Shown: positions 25,605 to 34,751 of the stretch, in pieces | Numbering within the stretch: position 1 is the stretch's first letter | Layout: each line of letters starts with the position of its first letter | The notes under the pieces: generated by a model | The model's input: only the letters and a program-made list of their open reading frames with translations | Told to the model about the DNA's origin: nothing | Database searches by the model: none | Assembly (NCBI RefSeq): GCF_034676705.1 | Contig: NZ_JAUCBS010000013.1 | Coordinates: 2,522,501 to 2,586,500, forward strand | DNA length: 64,000 bases | Direction: 5' to 3' | Source: Gemmobacter sp. | Lineage (GTDB): Bacteria; Pseudomonadota; Alphaproteobacteria; Rhodobacterales; Rhodobacteraceae | Position numbers and translations under genes: made by a program

Positions 25605-27404
25605 CTAGAGGTTCAGCGCCCGGAACACCTTGGGCAGTTCTTCCGGCAGGTCTTCGGCGATCAGCCCGGGGCCAAAGCTGCGCGCGCATTCGACGTGAAG
25701 CCAGGCGGCGGTGCAGGCGGCATCGAACGGGGTGAAGCCGCGGGCAAGCAGGCCGGTGATGAAGCCGGCCAGCACGTCACCGGACCCCGCCGTGGCCAGC
25801 CAGGGTGCGGCACGGTCATAGGCCGCCGCATGGATCGCCGCGCGGCCATCGGGGGCGGCGATCACGGTATCCGGCCCTTTGTATAGCACGACGCAGCCGG
25901 CACGGGCTGCCGCGTCGCGGGTGGCGTCGACCTTGCTATAGGCAGGGCCTTTGGTCGCGGGGGCGTTCAGCCGTGCGGCGATGTCGGGAAACAGCCGGGC
26001 GAATTCGCCGCCATGCGGGGTCAGGACGCAGGCGTCGTGCAGGGCGGCGAACAGGTCGGGGTGCCGTGCCAGCAGGGTCAGGGCATCGGCGTCGCAGACC
26101 ACCGCAGGCCGCGTCGCGTTGTGGCGCGGAATGTGGCGCTTGAAAGCTTCCGGCAAATCGGCCAGATGCGCCGGGATCTCGGCCAGCCGCTGCGTGGCGA
26201 GAGCCTGTTGCAGCAGCTGCTTCTCGCGAAGCCCCGTCTCCAGCCCCGGCCCGAGGCACAGCGCAGTGATCCGCCGGTCCTCCAGCACCGCCGCCAGCGC
26301 CGCGCCATCCGCGACCGGGCGCAACATCACCGCATCCAGCCGCGCCGCATTCTCGGCCAGCGCATCGGGCGGGCAGGCCACAGTCACCAGCCCCGCCCCG
26401 ATGCGCAGCGCGGCGCGGGCGGAAAGCCGTGCCGCGCCACCGCGCCCCGGCCCGCCAGAGAGGACAAGCGCGTGGCCGTGGCTGAATTTATGCGCGGCAT
26501 GGGCCTCGGCCCAGCCCGCCTTTCCGAGCATCCGGATATCGAAGGTTCCGGGATGAAGGCGCGCCTCCGTCCCGTCTCCGGCCGCCGGCTCCACCGCACC
26601 CAGCCGGATCGGCCGCAAGGGCCCGGGCCGGCCGCCCGCCCCGACCGATAGGCGCCGCCAAGAGGCGATCCCGATATCGGCCACGACCACGCGGCCGCAG
26701 AGTTCCGGCCCCTGGGCCAGCAGGTGGCCAGCCTTCGGGCTGTCGAAGGTCACCGTCAGCCGCGCGCGGGGATTGTGGCACCCGGAATGCAAACTGCGCC
26801 CGCTGTCCAGACACAGCACCGAAGGCGCATCCACCGCCACCAGACGCGGGGTGTAATAGGCATTGTCGCCACCCCGCCCGCCGATATGGGTCAGCAGGTC
26901 GAGGATCTCGCCCTCCGGCGGACGGGAAAGCCCGGTTCCGAAAATGGCATCGACATAAAGATCGTTCGGCGGCCCGGCCCGCAGGTTTCGCTCCGTCAGC
27001 GGCTCCACCGGGCCATAGGCCCGCCAGCGCCCCGCGTTGACCGCCGCGTCGCGCGGCATCGCCTCGGCAGGCGCCGCGGCCAGCACCCGCACCTCCCAGC
27101 CCCGCTCCCGCAGCAGTCGCGCCACGACAAAGCCGTCACCGCCATTGTTGCCCGGCCCGCACAGCACCACCGCCCGGCGTGCTCCTTGCCCTTGACCCGA
27201 ATGATCCGGGGCGCCATCGGTTCCAGAACCGACCGGCGCGGGCAGCGCCCCGGACGCCCGCCCAAACTCCGGCCATTCCTCCAGAATCGCCTGAACCACG
27301 CCGGCGCCGGCGCGTTCCATCAGCTCCAGCCCGGTCACGGTGCCAGAGTCGATGGCCGCCTGCTCGATGGCGCGCATTTGGGCAGATGTCAGAACTTCGG
27401 TCAT
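25605..27404 (-). CDS. nnrD: Bifunctional NAD(P)H-hydrate epimerase / ADP-dependent dehydratase
   Basis: Repairs hydrated NAD(P)H. The N-terminal epimerase half (about 1-230) starts MTEVLTSAQMRAIEQAAIDSG and has VVLCGPGNNGGDGFVVARLL and LVAVDAPSVLCLDSG. The C-terminal kinase-fold dehydratase has SGGPGRGGAARLSARAALRI GAG-type spacing, LTPHGGEFARLFPD and LATAGSGDVLAGFITGLLARG. At 599 residues it is longer than usual. Between EEWPEFGRASG and GARRAVVLCG about 20 residues (ALPAPVGSGTDGAPDHSGQG) are encoded by a palindromic repeat copy, which explains part of the excess. Confidence 0.92.
   Translation of the reverse strand: MTEVLTSAQMRAIEQAAIDSGTVTGLELMERAGAGVVQAILEEWPEFGRASGALPAPVGSGTDGAPDHSGQGQGARRAVVLCGPGNNGGDGFVVARLLRERGWEVRVLAAAPAEAMPRDAAVNAGRWRAYGPVEPLTERNLRAGPPNDLYVDAIFGTGLSRPPEGEILDLLTHIGGRGGDNAYYTPRLVAVDAPSVLCLDSGRSLHSGCHNPRARLTVTFDSPKAGHLLAQGPELCGRVVVADIGIASWRRLSVGAGGRPGPLRPIRLGAVEPAAGDGTEARLHPGTFDIRMLGKAGWAEAHAAHKFSHGHALVLSGGPGRGGAARLSARAALRIGAGLVTVACPPDALAENAARLDAVMLRPVADGAALAAVLEDRRITALCLGPGLETGLREKQLLQQALATQRLAEIPAHLADLPEAFKRHIPRHNATRPAVVCDADALTLLARHPDLFAALHDACVLTPHGGEFARLFPDIAARLNAPATKGPAYSKVDATRDAAARAGCVVLYKGPDTVIAAPDGRAAIHAAAYDRAAPWLATAGSGDVLAGFITGLLARGFTPFDAACTAAWLHVECARSFGPGLIAEDLPEELPKVFRALNL
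27187..27254 (-). repeat. Palindromic repeat copy embedded in frame in nnrD
   Basis: An outer 10-bp stem TCCGGGGCGC / GCGCCCCGGA (27205-27214 and 27245-27254) encloses TCGGTTC-CA-GAACCGA (27217-27232). The 20-mer GCCATCGGTTCCAGAACCGA is identical to the intergenic copy at 21855-21874, and TTGACCCGAATGATCC just to its left matches that copy's TTGACCCAAATATCC in the same relative position. It lies in a surface-linker region of the epimerase domain and keeps the frame open. Confidence 0.72.
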
Positions 27405-27575
27405 TTCCGCGCCACAAGGATTCCGTTTCAGCCCAAAATAAGTTCCAAACGCACAAAAAACACGCAGATACGCGGTTTCCGCCTGCGACAGGCACCCCTG
27501 TGAACCCTAACAGATTGTCCCTTCGCCGCGAAAGTGGTCAGTCGGCTAGGAAGAGGAAGCAAGGGAGTCGGGGCC

Positions 27576-27914
27576 ATGAAGAAGATCGAGGCGATCATCA
27601 AGCCCTTCAAGCTCGACGAGGTCAAAGAGGCGCTCCAGGATGTCGGCATCCAGGGCCTTTCGGTGATCGAGGTCAAGGGCTTTGGCCGCCAGAAGGGGCA
27701 TACCGAACTGTATCGCGGCGCCGAATATGTCGTCGACTTCCTGCCCAAGGTGAAGATCGAGGTGGTGCTGACCGACGACATGGTCGATGCCGCGATCGAG
27801 GCGATCATCTCGGCCGCCCGCACCGACAAGATCGGCGACGGCAAGATCTTCGTCAGCCCCGTCGAACAGGTCATCCGCATCCGCACAGGCGAAACCGGCG
27901 AGGATGCCGTCTGA
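27576..27914 (+). CDS. glnB: Nitrogen regulatory protein PII
   Basis: Trimeric signal protein that senses 2-oxoglutarate, ATP/ADP and nitrogen status. 112 residues, the exact family length. MKKIEAIIKPFKLDEVKEAL opens the protein; the T-loop GRQKGHTELYRGAEYVVDFL carries the uridylylation tyrosine at position 51; KIGDGKIFVSPVEQVIRIRTGE is the second signature. The glnA gene follows 64 bp later on the same strand, the standard glnBA arrangement of Alphaproteobacteria. Confidence 0.97.
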   Translation: MKKIEAIIKPFKLDEVKEALQDVGIQGLSVIEVKGFGRQKGHTELYRGAEYVVDFLPKVKIEVVLTDDMVDAAIEAIISAARTDKIGDGKIFVSPVEQVIRIRTGETGEDAV

Positions 27915-27978
27915 ATTCTCCGCCGCCCGCGCCCCCGCGCAGGCCCGGACCCGCAACCGCCAACTTGAGGAAAGACAT

Positions 27979-29388
27979 ATGAGCAAGGTTCAGGACGTCC
28001 TGAAGCTGATGAAGGACGAGGAGGTCGAATACGTCGACGTCCGCTTCACCGACCCGAAAGGCAAGCTCCAGCACGTGACGCTGGTGGTCGATCTGGTCGA
28101 CGAGGACTGGTTCGACGAAGGCTTCATGTTCGATGGCTCGTCCATCGCGGGCTGGAAGTCGATCGACCAGTCGGACATGAAGCTGATCCCCGATCCGACC
28201 TCGGTCTACATCGACCCGTTCTATGCTGAAAAGACCATGTGCATCCACTGCAACGTGGTCGAGCCCGACACCGGCGAGCCCTACAGCCGCGACCCGCGCG
28301 GCACCGCCGTCAAGGCCGAAGCCTATCTGAAGGCCAGCGGCATCGGTGACGTGGCCTATTTCGGCCCCGAGGCCGAATTCTTCATCTTCGATGACGTGCG
28401 CTATTCGGTGACGCCGCAGAAGGTGGCCTACCAGATCGACGCCGACGCGGCCTCGTGGAACACCGACACCGAATATGAAACGGGCAACCTGGCCCACCGC
28501 GCGCCCCACAAGGGCGGCTACTTCCCGGTCAACCCGATCGACGAGGCCCAGGATCTGCGTGGCGAGATGCTCTCGACCATGAAGCGCATGGGCATGAAGG
28601 TCGACAAGCACCACCACGAGGTGGCGACCTGCCAGCACGAGCTGGGACTGATCTTCGGCGGTCTGACCGAGCAGGCCGACAACATCCTGAAATACAAGTA
28701 TGTCATCCACAATGTCGCCCATGCCTACGGCAAGACGGTGACCTTCATGCCCAAGCCCATGAAGGGCGACAACGGGTCGGGGATGCATGTCAACATGTCG
28801 ATCTGGAAGGACGGCAAGCCGCTGTTCGCCGGCGACAAATACGCCGACCTGTCGCAGGAGGCGCTGTGGTTCATCGGCGGCATCCTGAAGCATGCCAAGG
28901 CGCTGAACGCCCTGACCAACCCGGGCACCAACAGCTACAAGCGGCTGATCCCGGGCTTCGAGGCGCCGGTGCTGCGCGCGTATTCCGCGCGCAACCGTTC
29001 GGGCTGCGTCCGTATTCCGTGGACCGAATCGCCGAAAGCCAAGCGCGTCGAAGCCCGCTTCCCCGATCCGTCGGCGAACCCCTACCTGGCCTTTGCCGCC
29101 CTGCTGATGGCCGGTCTGGACGGCATCAAGAACAAGATCGACCCCGGCCCGGCGTCGGACAAGGATCTCTACGACCTGCCGCCCGAGGAACTGGCGGAAA
29201 TCCCGACCGTCTGCGGCAGCCTGCGCGAGGCGCTGGAGGAACTGGCCAAGGACATGGACTTCCTGCTGGCGGGCGACGTGTTCACCCGCGACCAGCTGGA
29301 AAGCTACATGGCGCTGAAATGGGAGGAGGTCTATGCCTACGAGCATACGCCCCACCCGGTCGAATACCTGATGTACTACAGCTGCTGA
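27979..29388 (+). CDS. glnA: Glutamine synthetase type I
   Basis: Makes glutamine from glutamate, ammonia and ATP. 469 residues: WFDEGFMFDGSSIAGWKSID, AEFFIFDDVRY, KPMKGDNGSGMHVNMSIWKD and NRSGCVRIPWTES are the GSI active-site blocks. SDKDLYDLPPEELAEIP holds the adenylylation tyrosine found in GS-I beta enzymes. The ribosome site GAGGAAAG lies just before the ATG at 27979. Cotranscribed with glnB and ended by a strong hairpin 20 bases after the stop. Confidence 0.97.
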   Translation: MSKVQDVLKLMKDEEVEYVDVRFTDPKGKLQHVTLVVDLVDEDWFDEGFMFDGSSIAGWKSIDQSDMKLIPDPTSVYIDPFYAEKTMCIHCNVVEPDTGEPYSRDPRGTAVKAEAYLKASGIGDVAYFGPEAEFFIFDDVRYSVTPQKVAYQIDADAASWNTDTEYETGNLAHRAPHKGGYFPVNPIDEAQDLRGEMLSTMKRMGMKVDKHHHEVATCQHELGLIFGGLTEQADNILKYKYVIHNVAHAYGKTVTFMPKPMKGDNGSGMHVNMSIWKDGKPLFAGDKYADLSQEALWFIGGILKHAKALNALTNPGTNSYKRLIPGFEAPVLRAYSARNRSGCVRIPWTESPKAKRVEARFPDPSANPYLAFAALLMAGLDGIKNKIDPGPASDKDLYDLPPEELAEIPTVCGSLREALEELAKDMDFLLAGDVFTRDQLESYMALKWEEVYAYEHTPHPVEYLMYYSC

Positions 29389-29408
29389 TCCCTGGCGGAT
29401 CCGGCTGG

Positions 29409-29440
29409 AAAGGGCGCCCCCTGGGGCGCCCTTTCTGCTT
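29409..29440 (+). terminator. Terminator of the glnB-glnA operon
   Basis: A perfect 12-bp stem AAAGGGCGCCCC / GGGGCGCCCTTT with a 2-base loop, then CTGCTT. The T residues are part of the stem and the tail is short, so termination is probable but may be partial. Confidence 0.75.
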
Positions 29441-29483
29441 GCGGGGGGCCGGCTCACTCTGTCACATCATCGGGAACCGGGCG

Positions 29484-29522
29484 CCTCCCTCCCCCCTTGT
29501 GGGGGAGGGATGGGGTGGGGGG
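29484..29522 (+). repeat. Alphaproteobacterial CCCTCCCCC palindrome, intergenic copy
   Basis: CCCTCCCCC-CTTGT-GGGGGAGGG followed by ATGGGGTGGGGGG. This is a widespread dispersed palindrome of Alphaproteobacteria. Two more copies lie inside phnI (56655-56694 and 56736-56775); the second of these is nearly identical through the whole 39 bases. Confidence 0.8.
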
Positions 29523-29552
29523 CACCCTGGCCCGCAGACTGACGGAGACCCG

Positions 29553-30290
29553 ATGCTGACCTATCCTGACGGCTGGGATGCCGCCATCGCCCGATACGAG
29601 GCCCGCCGCGCGCCGCTGGATATGGCCGACGGCGAAGGGCTGCCGCCGCTGGATGTGGCGCTGGAGCCGCTGCTGGCGCAGCGCATTGCCGCGCCCGCCC
29701 CCCTGCCCCCGCGCCCCACCATGTTCGCCCGCAAGCGCCATGCCCTGGCCGAGGAATTGCAGGGCCTGCCGGACGTCGCCCTGCTGCACGGCCTGCTGGT
29801 GGCCAGCTTGCGCAAGCGCAGCTGGCCCGACCATGCGCCCGCGCTGTTCCGCAGGCTGTGGGCCGAACAGGGCGCCGCGCTGACCGGCTGCCTGTCCACC
29901 CGCTGGCTGATCTCGGCCGCGATCACCTTTGCCGATCACGGCGCCAGCGAAAGCGAACGCCGGCTGGGGCAGTCGCTGAAGGTGCTGTTCAGCCTGCTGA
30001 AACTGACCGAATTCGAACGGCTGTATTCCGGGCAAGAACCCGGGACGCCCTTTCGGCTGGGCAACCGCATCAAGACCCCGCTGCCGATGGAAATCGAGCC
30101 GTTTTCGCTGCGCGATGGCGGGCTGGACATCAACCTGCTGGCCCCGCTGGTGGTCGAGGCACGGGCCGAACCCGTGCTGGGCCCGCTGGCCATGACGCTG
30201 CTGGACCGGCTGAACGCCGATCCGGGCACGGTGTTCCGCCGCCTTGGCCTGATGCGCGACAAGCTGCTGGCCCGCAAGGCAGCGCAATAG
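29553..30290 (+). CDS. Conserved hypothetical protein, function unknown
   Basis: 245 residues starting MLTYPDGWDAAIARYEARRA. I do not recognise a named domain. It is mostly helical by composition, without signal peptide or membrane span. Notable stretches are FARKRHALAEELQGLPDVAL, LSTRWLISAAITFADHGASE and FRLGNRIKTPLPMEIEPFSL. GACGGAGACCCG precedes the ATG, giving an acceptable ribosome site. Codon usage resembles the neighbours, so it is probably a resident gene. It lies between glnA and the universal stress protein on the same strand. Confidence 0.6.
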   Translation: MLTYPDGWDAAIARYEARRAPLDMADGEGLPPLDVALEPLLAQRIAAPAPLPPRPTMFARKRHALAEELQGLPDVALLHGLLVASLRKRSWPDHAPALFRRLWAEQGAALTGCLSTRWLISAAITFADHGASESERRLGQSLKVLFSLLKLTEFERLYSGQEPGTPFRLGNRIKTPLPMEIEPFSLRDGGLDINLLAPLVVEARAEPVLGPLAMTLLDRLNADPGTVFRRLGLMRDKLLARKAAQ

Positions 30291-30379
30291 GCGGGTATCT
30301 CGGCTGCACCAGTCGAGATTGATGGCTGGACACTCTGCCCCCGGCGCGGCATGATCCGCCCCGTGCGGGGAGAGAGACG

Positions 30380-30835
30380 ATGCGCAAGTTCATGGTCGTG
30401 CTGGATGACAGCCGCGAATGCCTCAACGCGATGCGCTATGCCACCTTGCGGGCCGCGCATACCGGGGCGGGGGTGGTGATCCTGTCGGTCATCCCGCCCG
30501 AGGAATTCCAGCACTGGATGGGCGTTGCCGACCTGATGCGGGCCGAGGCGCGCGAACGGATCGAGGCGCATTTCGAGGTTTTCGCCAAGTGGATGCGCAG
30601 CAAGCATGGCGTCCACCCCGAACTGGTGATCCGCGAAGGCGAATCCGCGGCCGAGGTGCTGGCCCAGCTGAAGGACGACCCCACCATCGGCGTGCTGGTG
30701 CTGGGCGCAGGCAGCGACAAGGCGGGGCCGGGGCCGCTGGTCACCTATCTGTCGCGCCATTCGGCCAGCCTGCCCTGCCCCGTCACCATCGTTCCGGGCG
30801 AGATGTCCAAGGAACGGCTGGAAGCGATCACCTGA
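30380..30835 (+). CDS. Universal stress protein, UspA family
   Basis: 151 residues. MRKFMVVLDDSRECLNAMRY then ATLRAAHTGAGVVILSVI is the first strand-helix of the Usp fold, and VLVLGAGSDKAGPGPLVTYLSR followed by PCPVTIVPG is the C-terminal part near the nucleotide site. The classic G-2x-G-9x-G-S/T motif is only partly kept. GGAGAGAGACG lies just before the ATG. The physiological trigger cannot be told. It converges with the TIGR02186 gene, 3 bp between stops. Confidence 0.88.
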   Translation: MRKFMVVLDDSRECLNAMRYATLRAAHTGAGVVILSVIPPEEFQHWMGVADLMRAEARERIEAHFEVFAKWMRSKHGVHPELVIREGESAAEVLAQLKDDPTIGVLVLGAGSDKAGPGPLVTYLSRHSASLPCPVTIVPGEMSKERLEAIT

Positions 30836-30838
30836 CGG

Positions 30839-31594
30839 TCAGCGCCGGAACCACTGGAACGCGGCCGAGGCCAGCCAGCCCGCCAGCACCGCCAGACCCA
30901 GCGACAGGATGCCGTAGATCAGCGGCTGATCCAGCGCCAGCCGGTGCAGGAACCGTTCGATGCCTTCCTTCTGCACATAGATCGCGGTTTCCTCCAGCGC
31001 GATGACGCGGCCTTCGCGCAGCAGGAAGATGCGGGCGCGAAAGCGGCCTTCGGTCAGGTTGGCGGGCAGCTGCACATCGGCGCGGATCAGCGTCTGCTGA
31101 TCCACCCGCACCGCGCCGGCATCCACCTGATAGGCCCCGCTGTCGCGGCGCAGGCGCACCAGCGCCTCGGCAAAGCGGTGGGCATCCGCCTCGCGCCCGG
31201 CCACGTCCAGGCCGCGCAGCACCTGGCCAATGCCGATGTGATAGGCCTCGTTGTAATTGTCGGCCAGAATCTCGGCCAACGGGCCAGTGGTGGCGATGGC
31301 GTAAAAGGCAGGCGCGCTGTCCACCTCGACCGCGTCGGTGTTCACCCAGATGCCGAACCGCCGCGCCTTGCGCCAGACGGTGACGGGGGCGACCGGCCCT
31401 TCGATGGTGACGATCACGTCCAGCCGGCCTTCGGGCGGCGGCGCATCGCGGGCGACGGCGGCAAAGACCACGATCTCCGACCCGTCGTAATTCGCGGTGA
31501 TCGCCACCCGGTTCTGGCTGAGACCGGCGACCACCTGTTCCGCCCGCACGGGCAGCGCCAGCAGCAGCAGCAGGGCAAGGGCCAGCCGGATCAT
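30839..31594 (-). CDS. TIGR02186 family membrane-anchored protein
   Basis: 251 residues. MIRLALALLLLLALPVRAEQ is a signal peptide; the body is extracytoplasmic; LIYGILSLGLAVLAGWLASAA is a C-terminal membrane span before FQWFRR. QVVAGLSQNRVAITANYDGS and VWRKARRFGIWVNTD match the TIGR02186 family, which in Alphaproteobacteria lies directly next to a TSUP exporter as here (4-bp ATGA overlap). A shared role in export of a sulfur anion is inferred from this pairing. Confidence 0.85.
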   Translation of the reverse strand: MIRLALALLLLLALPVRAEQVVAGLSQNRVAITANYDGSEIVVFAAVARDAPPPEGRLDVIVTIEGPVAPVTVWRKARRFGIWVNTDAVEVDSAPAFYAIATTGPLAEILADNYNEAYHIGIGQVLRGLDVAGREADAHRFAEALVRLRRDSGAYQVDAGAVRVDQQTLIRADVQLPANLTEGRFRARIFLLREGRVIALEETAIYVQKEGIERFLHRLALDQPLIYGILSLGLAVLAGWLASAAFQWFRR

Positions 31595-32509
31595 GGCAGC
31601 CGCCCCGGGGTGACGGAATAAAGTTCGGCCGGTTGCAGCACCAGATCGAAGGCGATCTTGACCGAAACCGACAGCACCAGCAGCGCAAGGAACAGCCGCA
31701 GGCGTTCCGCCTTGAGCTTGAGGCCGATCTGGGTGCCGATCTGCGCCCCGATCACCCCGCCAAGGATCAGCACCACCGCCAGCATGATATCGACCGAATA
31801 GGCGGTGATCGCATGCATCAGCGTGGTAAAGCAGCTGACGAAGATGATCTGGAACAACGAGGTGCCGATCACCACCTTGGTGGGCATCCCCAGCAGGTAG
31901 ATCATCGCCGGCACCATGATGAAGCCGCCGCCCACCCCCATGATCGCCGCCAGAAAGCCGACCGCCGCGCCAACCGCCATGGGTGGGATCGCCGAGATAT
32001 AAAGGCCCGAGGCGCGGAACTTCATCTTCAGCGGCAGGCGGTGGACCAGATAATGCTGATGCGCCCGCCGGGGCGGCCCGGGCCGCGACGACCGGCGCAG
32101 CGCCCGGAGGGGATTCCTGCGCCATCATGGCACCGATCAGGCCCAGGAAGATCACGTAGCTGAGCTGCACCAGCAGTTCCACCTGGCCCATCTGGCGCAG
32201 GATGGAAAACACCCAGATCCCCGCCGCCGACCCGATCATCCCGCCGGCCAGCAGCACGAGGCCCATGCGGAAATCCACCGTCCGACGCTTGAGATGCGCC
32301 AGCACGCCCGACACCGACGAGGCCACCACCTGATTGGCCCCGGTGGCCACGGCCACCCCCGGCGGCACGCCGATGAACATCAGCAAGGGCGTGATCAGGA
32401 ACCCGCCGCCCACCCCGAACATCCCCGACAGCACCCCCACCAGCCCGCCAAGGCCAAGAAGTGTGAAGGCATTCACCGAAACCTCGGCGATAGGCAGATA
32501 AAGCTGCAT
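31591..32509 (-). pseudogene. TSUP family exporter (TauE/SafE), interrupted by a frameshift
   Basis: From the ATG at 32509 (MQLYLPIAEVSVNAFTLLGL) the frame encodes the first half of a TSUP transporter: GVLSGMFGVGGGFLITPLLM, then VSGVLAHLKRRTVDFRMGLV, to LIGAMMAQES. There it leaves the family sequence. The second half (MKFRASGLYISAIPPMAVGA, GVGGGFIMVPAMIYLLGMPT) is in another frame. Removing one base from the C run at 32109-32112 (minus strand TCCCCTCC to TCCCTCC) gives ESLRALRR and joins both halves. So this is either a real one-base lesion or a sequencing error; with the repair it would be a full eight-span exporter. Confidence 0.85.
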
Positions 32510-32617
32510 GGGGAATCCCGTCGAACCCGTTGGCGCGCAAGCAAACAGTCGCACCGGGGGACTGGGATGTCAAACGGGCGCGCAGCGGGATATGCGGCGC
32601 CAGGTGGTGGGCGACGA

Positions 32618-32693
32618 CGGGGGGCCCTGCCCCCCGGGCGGCTGGCCGGGGCCAACCGCCTCCCCCCGGGATATTTCAGGACAGATGAAGGGG
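32618..32693 (+). repeat. Modular hairpin/TATTT dispersed element, copy 6
   Basis: Hairpin CGGGGGGC-CCT-GCCCCCCG (32618-32636), a second near-perfect stem GGCGGCTGGCC / GGCCAACCGCC (32637-32660), then CCCCCCGGGATATTT and CAGGACAGATGAAGGGG, ending one base before the stop codon of the minus-strand permease gene. It is closely related to the copy at 2416-2478. Confidence 0.75.
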
Positions 32694-32694
32694 A

Positions 32695-33660
32695 TCAGCG
32701 TTCCTTGACGTAGGCTTCGCCCCCGGCGCGGGGGGGGATCGCCTTGCCGACAAAGCCGGCCAGGATGATCACCGTCAACACATAGGGCAGCGCCTGCATC
32801 ACCTGCACCGGAATCACCAGCCCGCCCAGGTCGATGTTCTGGTAGCGGTTCGACAGCGCCTCAAGCAGGCCGAACAGCAACGTGGCGCCAAGCGCCTGCC
32901 AGGGGCGCCATTTGGCAAAGATCAGCGCCGCCAGCGCGATGAAGCCGCGCCCTGCCGTCATGTCGCGCACGAAGCCGGCCGACAGGCCGGTGGCCAGATA
33001 GGCGCCCGCGATGCCGCAGAGCAGGCCGCAGATCATGACGGCCGCAAAGCGCAAGGTCACGACCGAGACGCCCGCCGTATCCACCGCCGCCGGGTTTTCC
33101 CCGACCGCGCGCAACCGCAGGCCAAAGCGCGTGCGATACAGCAGCCACCAGCTGGCCGGCACGCACAGCAGCGCGACATAGACCAGGATCGTGTGGCCCG
33201 AGATCAGTTCGGCATAGATCGGCCCGATCACCGGCACCCCCGCCAGCGCCTCTGCCCCCGGCAGGGTGACGGGGGCGAACCGCCCGCCATCCAGCAGCGC
33301 GGGCGTGCGGCCGCCCAGTTCGAACCAGTGCTGCCCGACCAGCACCGTCAGCCCCGCCGCCAGAAAGTTGATGGCGACGCCCGAGATCAGCTGGTTGCCG
33401 CGAAAGGTGATCGAGGCGATGCCATGGATCGCCGCCATGCCAAGGCTGGCCGCGATGGCCGCCGCCAGCCCCAGCCAGGGACTGAGCGTGACAGCCGCCA
33501 CCGCGCCCGACAGGAAGGCGGCCGACAGCATCTTGCCTTCAAGCCCGATGTCGAACACGCCGGCGCGTTCGGAAAACAGCCCGGCAAGGCAGGCCAGCAG
33601 CAGCGGCGTGGCCAGCCGCAGGGTGGAATCGAGGATTTGCAGCAGCGTCAGCAGATCCAT
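32695..33660 (-). CDS. ABC transporter permease, BMP-type nucleoside/simple-sugar importer (second permease)
   Basis: 321 residues and eight to ten hydrophobic spans. TLLQILDSTLRLATPLLLAC, GVFDIGLEGKMLSAAFLSGA and GRGFIALAALIFAKWRP are hallmarks of the second permease of BMP-type uptake systems such as the guanosine/purine nucleoside importers. The start overlaps the upstream gene's stop (GTGATGG; ATG at 33660, or GTG at 33663). Last gene of the four-gene operon. Confidence 0.9.
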   Translation of the reverse strand: MDLLTLLQILDSTLRLATPLLLACLAGLFSERAGVFDIGLEGKMLSAAFLSGAVAAVTLSPWLGLAAAIAASLGMAAIHGIASITFRGNQLISGVAINFLAAGLTVLVGQHWFELGGRTPALLDGGRFAPVTLPGAEALAGVPVIGPIYAELISGHTILVYVALLCVPASWWLLYRTRFGLRLRAVGENPAAVDTAGVSVVTLRFAAVMICGLLCGIAGAYLATGLSAGFVRDMTAGRGFIALAALIFAKWRPWQALGATLLFGLLEALSNRYQNIDLGGLVIPVQVMQALPYVLTVIILAGFVGKAIPPRAGGEAYVKER

Positions 33661-34751
33661 CACTTGCCCCCCCTGGCCGCGAAGAACAGCCGCTGCACCG
33701 GCCAGCGCACCATGTTGTCCAAGGCCCCGGTGAACAGGATCACCAGCGCCTGGATCACCACGATCAGATCGCGCGGGATCGAGGTTTCAAGGCTGAGCTC
33801 GCCCCCGCCCTGATAGAGGAACCCGAACAACAGCGCCGCCAGCGCCACGCCCAAGGGGTGGCTGCGCCCCATCAGCGCCACCGCGATGCCGATGAACCCG
33901 GCACCTTCGGCCGCCCCGTTGATCAGGCGGTTCGCCTCGCCCATGGTGGAGTTCACCGCCATCATGCCAGCGAGGGCGCCCGAGATCAGCATGGCATACA
34001 TGGTGACGCGCACCGGGCTGATCCCGGCATAGACGGCGGCGCGTTCCTTTTTGCCCAGGGCCCGGATCTGATAGCCCAGCCGGGTGTGCCAGATGATGAA
34101 CCACACCGCGATACAGGCCGCGATGGCCAGGAACAGCGTGATGTTCGCCGGCGCCCCCTTGGAGAACGGGATTCCCAGCGGCTCCAGCAGCGCCCCCAGC
34201 CGGGGCAGCCGCACCTCGGCCGGGAAGCGGGGCGAGGCCGGATCCTGCGAGCCTTGCGGGCGCAGCACATGGACCAGGATATAGACCAGCAGCGACGAGG
34301 CGATGAAGTTGAACATGATCGTGGTGATCACCTCGTGGCTGCCGCGTTTCGCGCGCAACCAGGCGGGGATCGCGGCCCAGGCGGCGCCGAACAGCGCAGC
34401 GCCCAGCGTGGCGCCGATCAGCGCCAGCGACCAGTGCGGCCAGGGGATGAACAGGCAGACCAGCGCCACGCCCAGCCCCCCCAGCAGCGCCTGTCCTTCG
34501 CCGCCGATGTTGAAGAACCCGGCGTGAAAGGCGATGGCCACCGCCAGCCCGGTAAAGACGAAGTTGGTGGCGTAATAGAGCGTATGACCCCAGCCATAGG
34601 TGGACCCAAGCGCGCCCTTGACCATCACGGTCATGGCGCGCACCGGATCCTCGCCAATGGCAATGATCACCAGCCCCGAGACCAGAAAGGCGATCAGCAG
34701 CGAGACCAGCGGCACGATGATGGCATCGGCCCAGGGTGGCATCCGGGTCAT
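33660..34751 (-). CDS. ABC transporter permease, BMP-type nucleoside/simple-sugar importer (first permease)
   Basis: 363 residues, strongly hydrophobic. ATNFVFTGLAVAIAFHAGFF then NIGGEGQALLGGLG is the diagnostic block of this permease class; AKRGSHEVITTIMFNFIASS and GAAEGAGFIGIAVALMGRSH follow. The ATG at 34751 overlaps the ATPase stop as ATGA, indicating coupled translation. Confidence 0.9.
   Translation of the reverse strand: MTRMPPWADAIIVPLVSLLIAFLVSGLVIIAIGEDPVRAMTVMVKGALGSTYGWGHTLYYATNFVFTGLAVAIAFHAGFFNIGGEGQALLGGLGVALVCLFIPWPHWSLALIGATLGAALFGAAWAAIPAWLRAKRGSHEVITTIMFNFIASSLLVYILVHVLRPQGSQDPASPRFPAEVRLPRLGALLEPLGIPFSKGAPANITLFLAIAACIAVWFIIWHTRLGYQIRALGKKERAAVYAGISPVRVTMYAMLISGALAGMMAVNSTMGEANRLINGAAEGAGFIGIAVALMGRSHPLGVALAALLFGFLYQGGGELSLETSIPRDLIVVIQALVILFTGALDNMVRWPVQRLFFAARGGK

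Noticed and set aside
27405..27575. NtrC sites or -24/-12 promoter before glnB
   Set aside because: No TGCAC-N-GTGCA pair and no GG-N10-GC element of good quality is visible; the region is only somewhat AT-rich.
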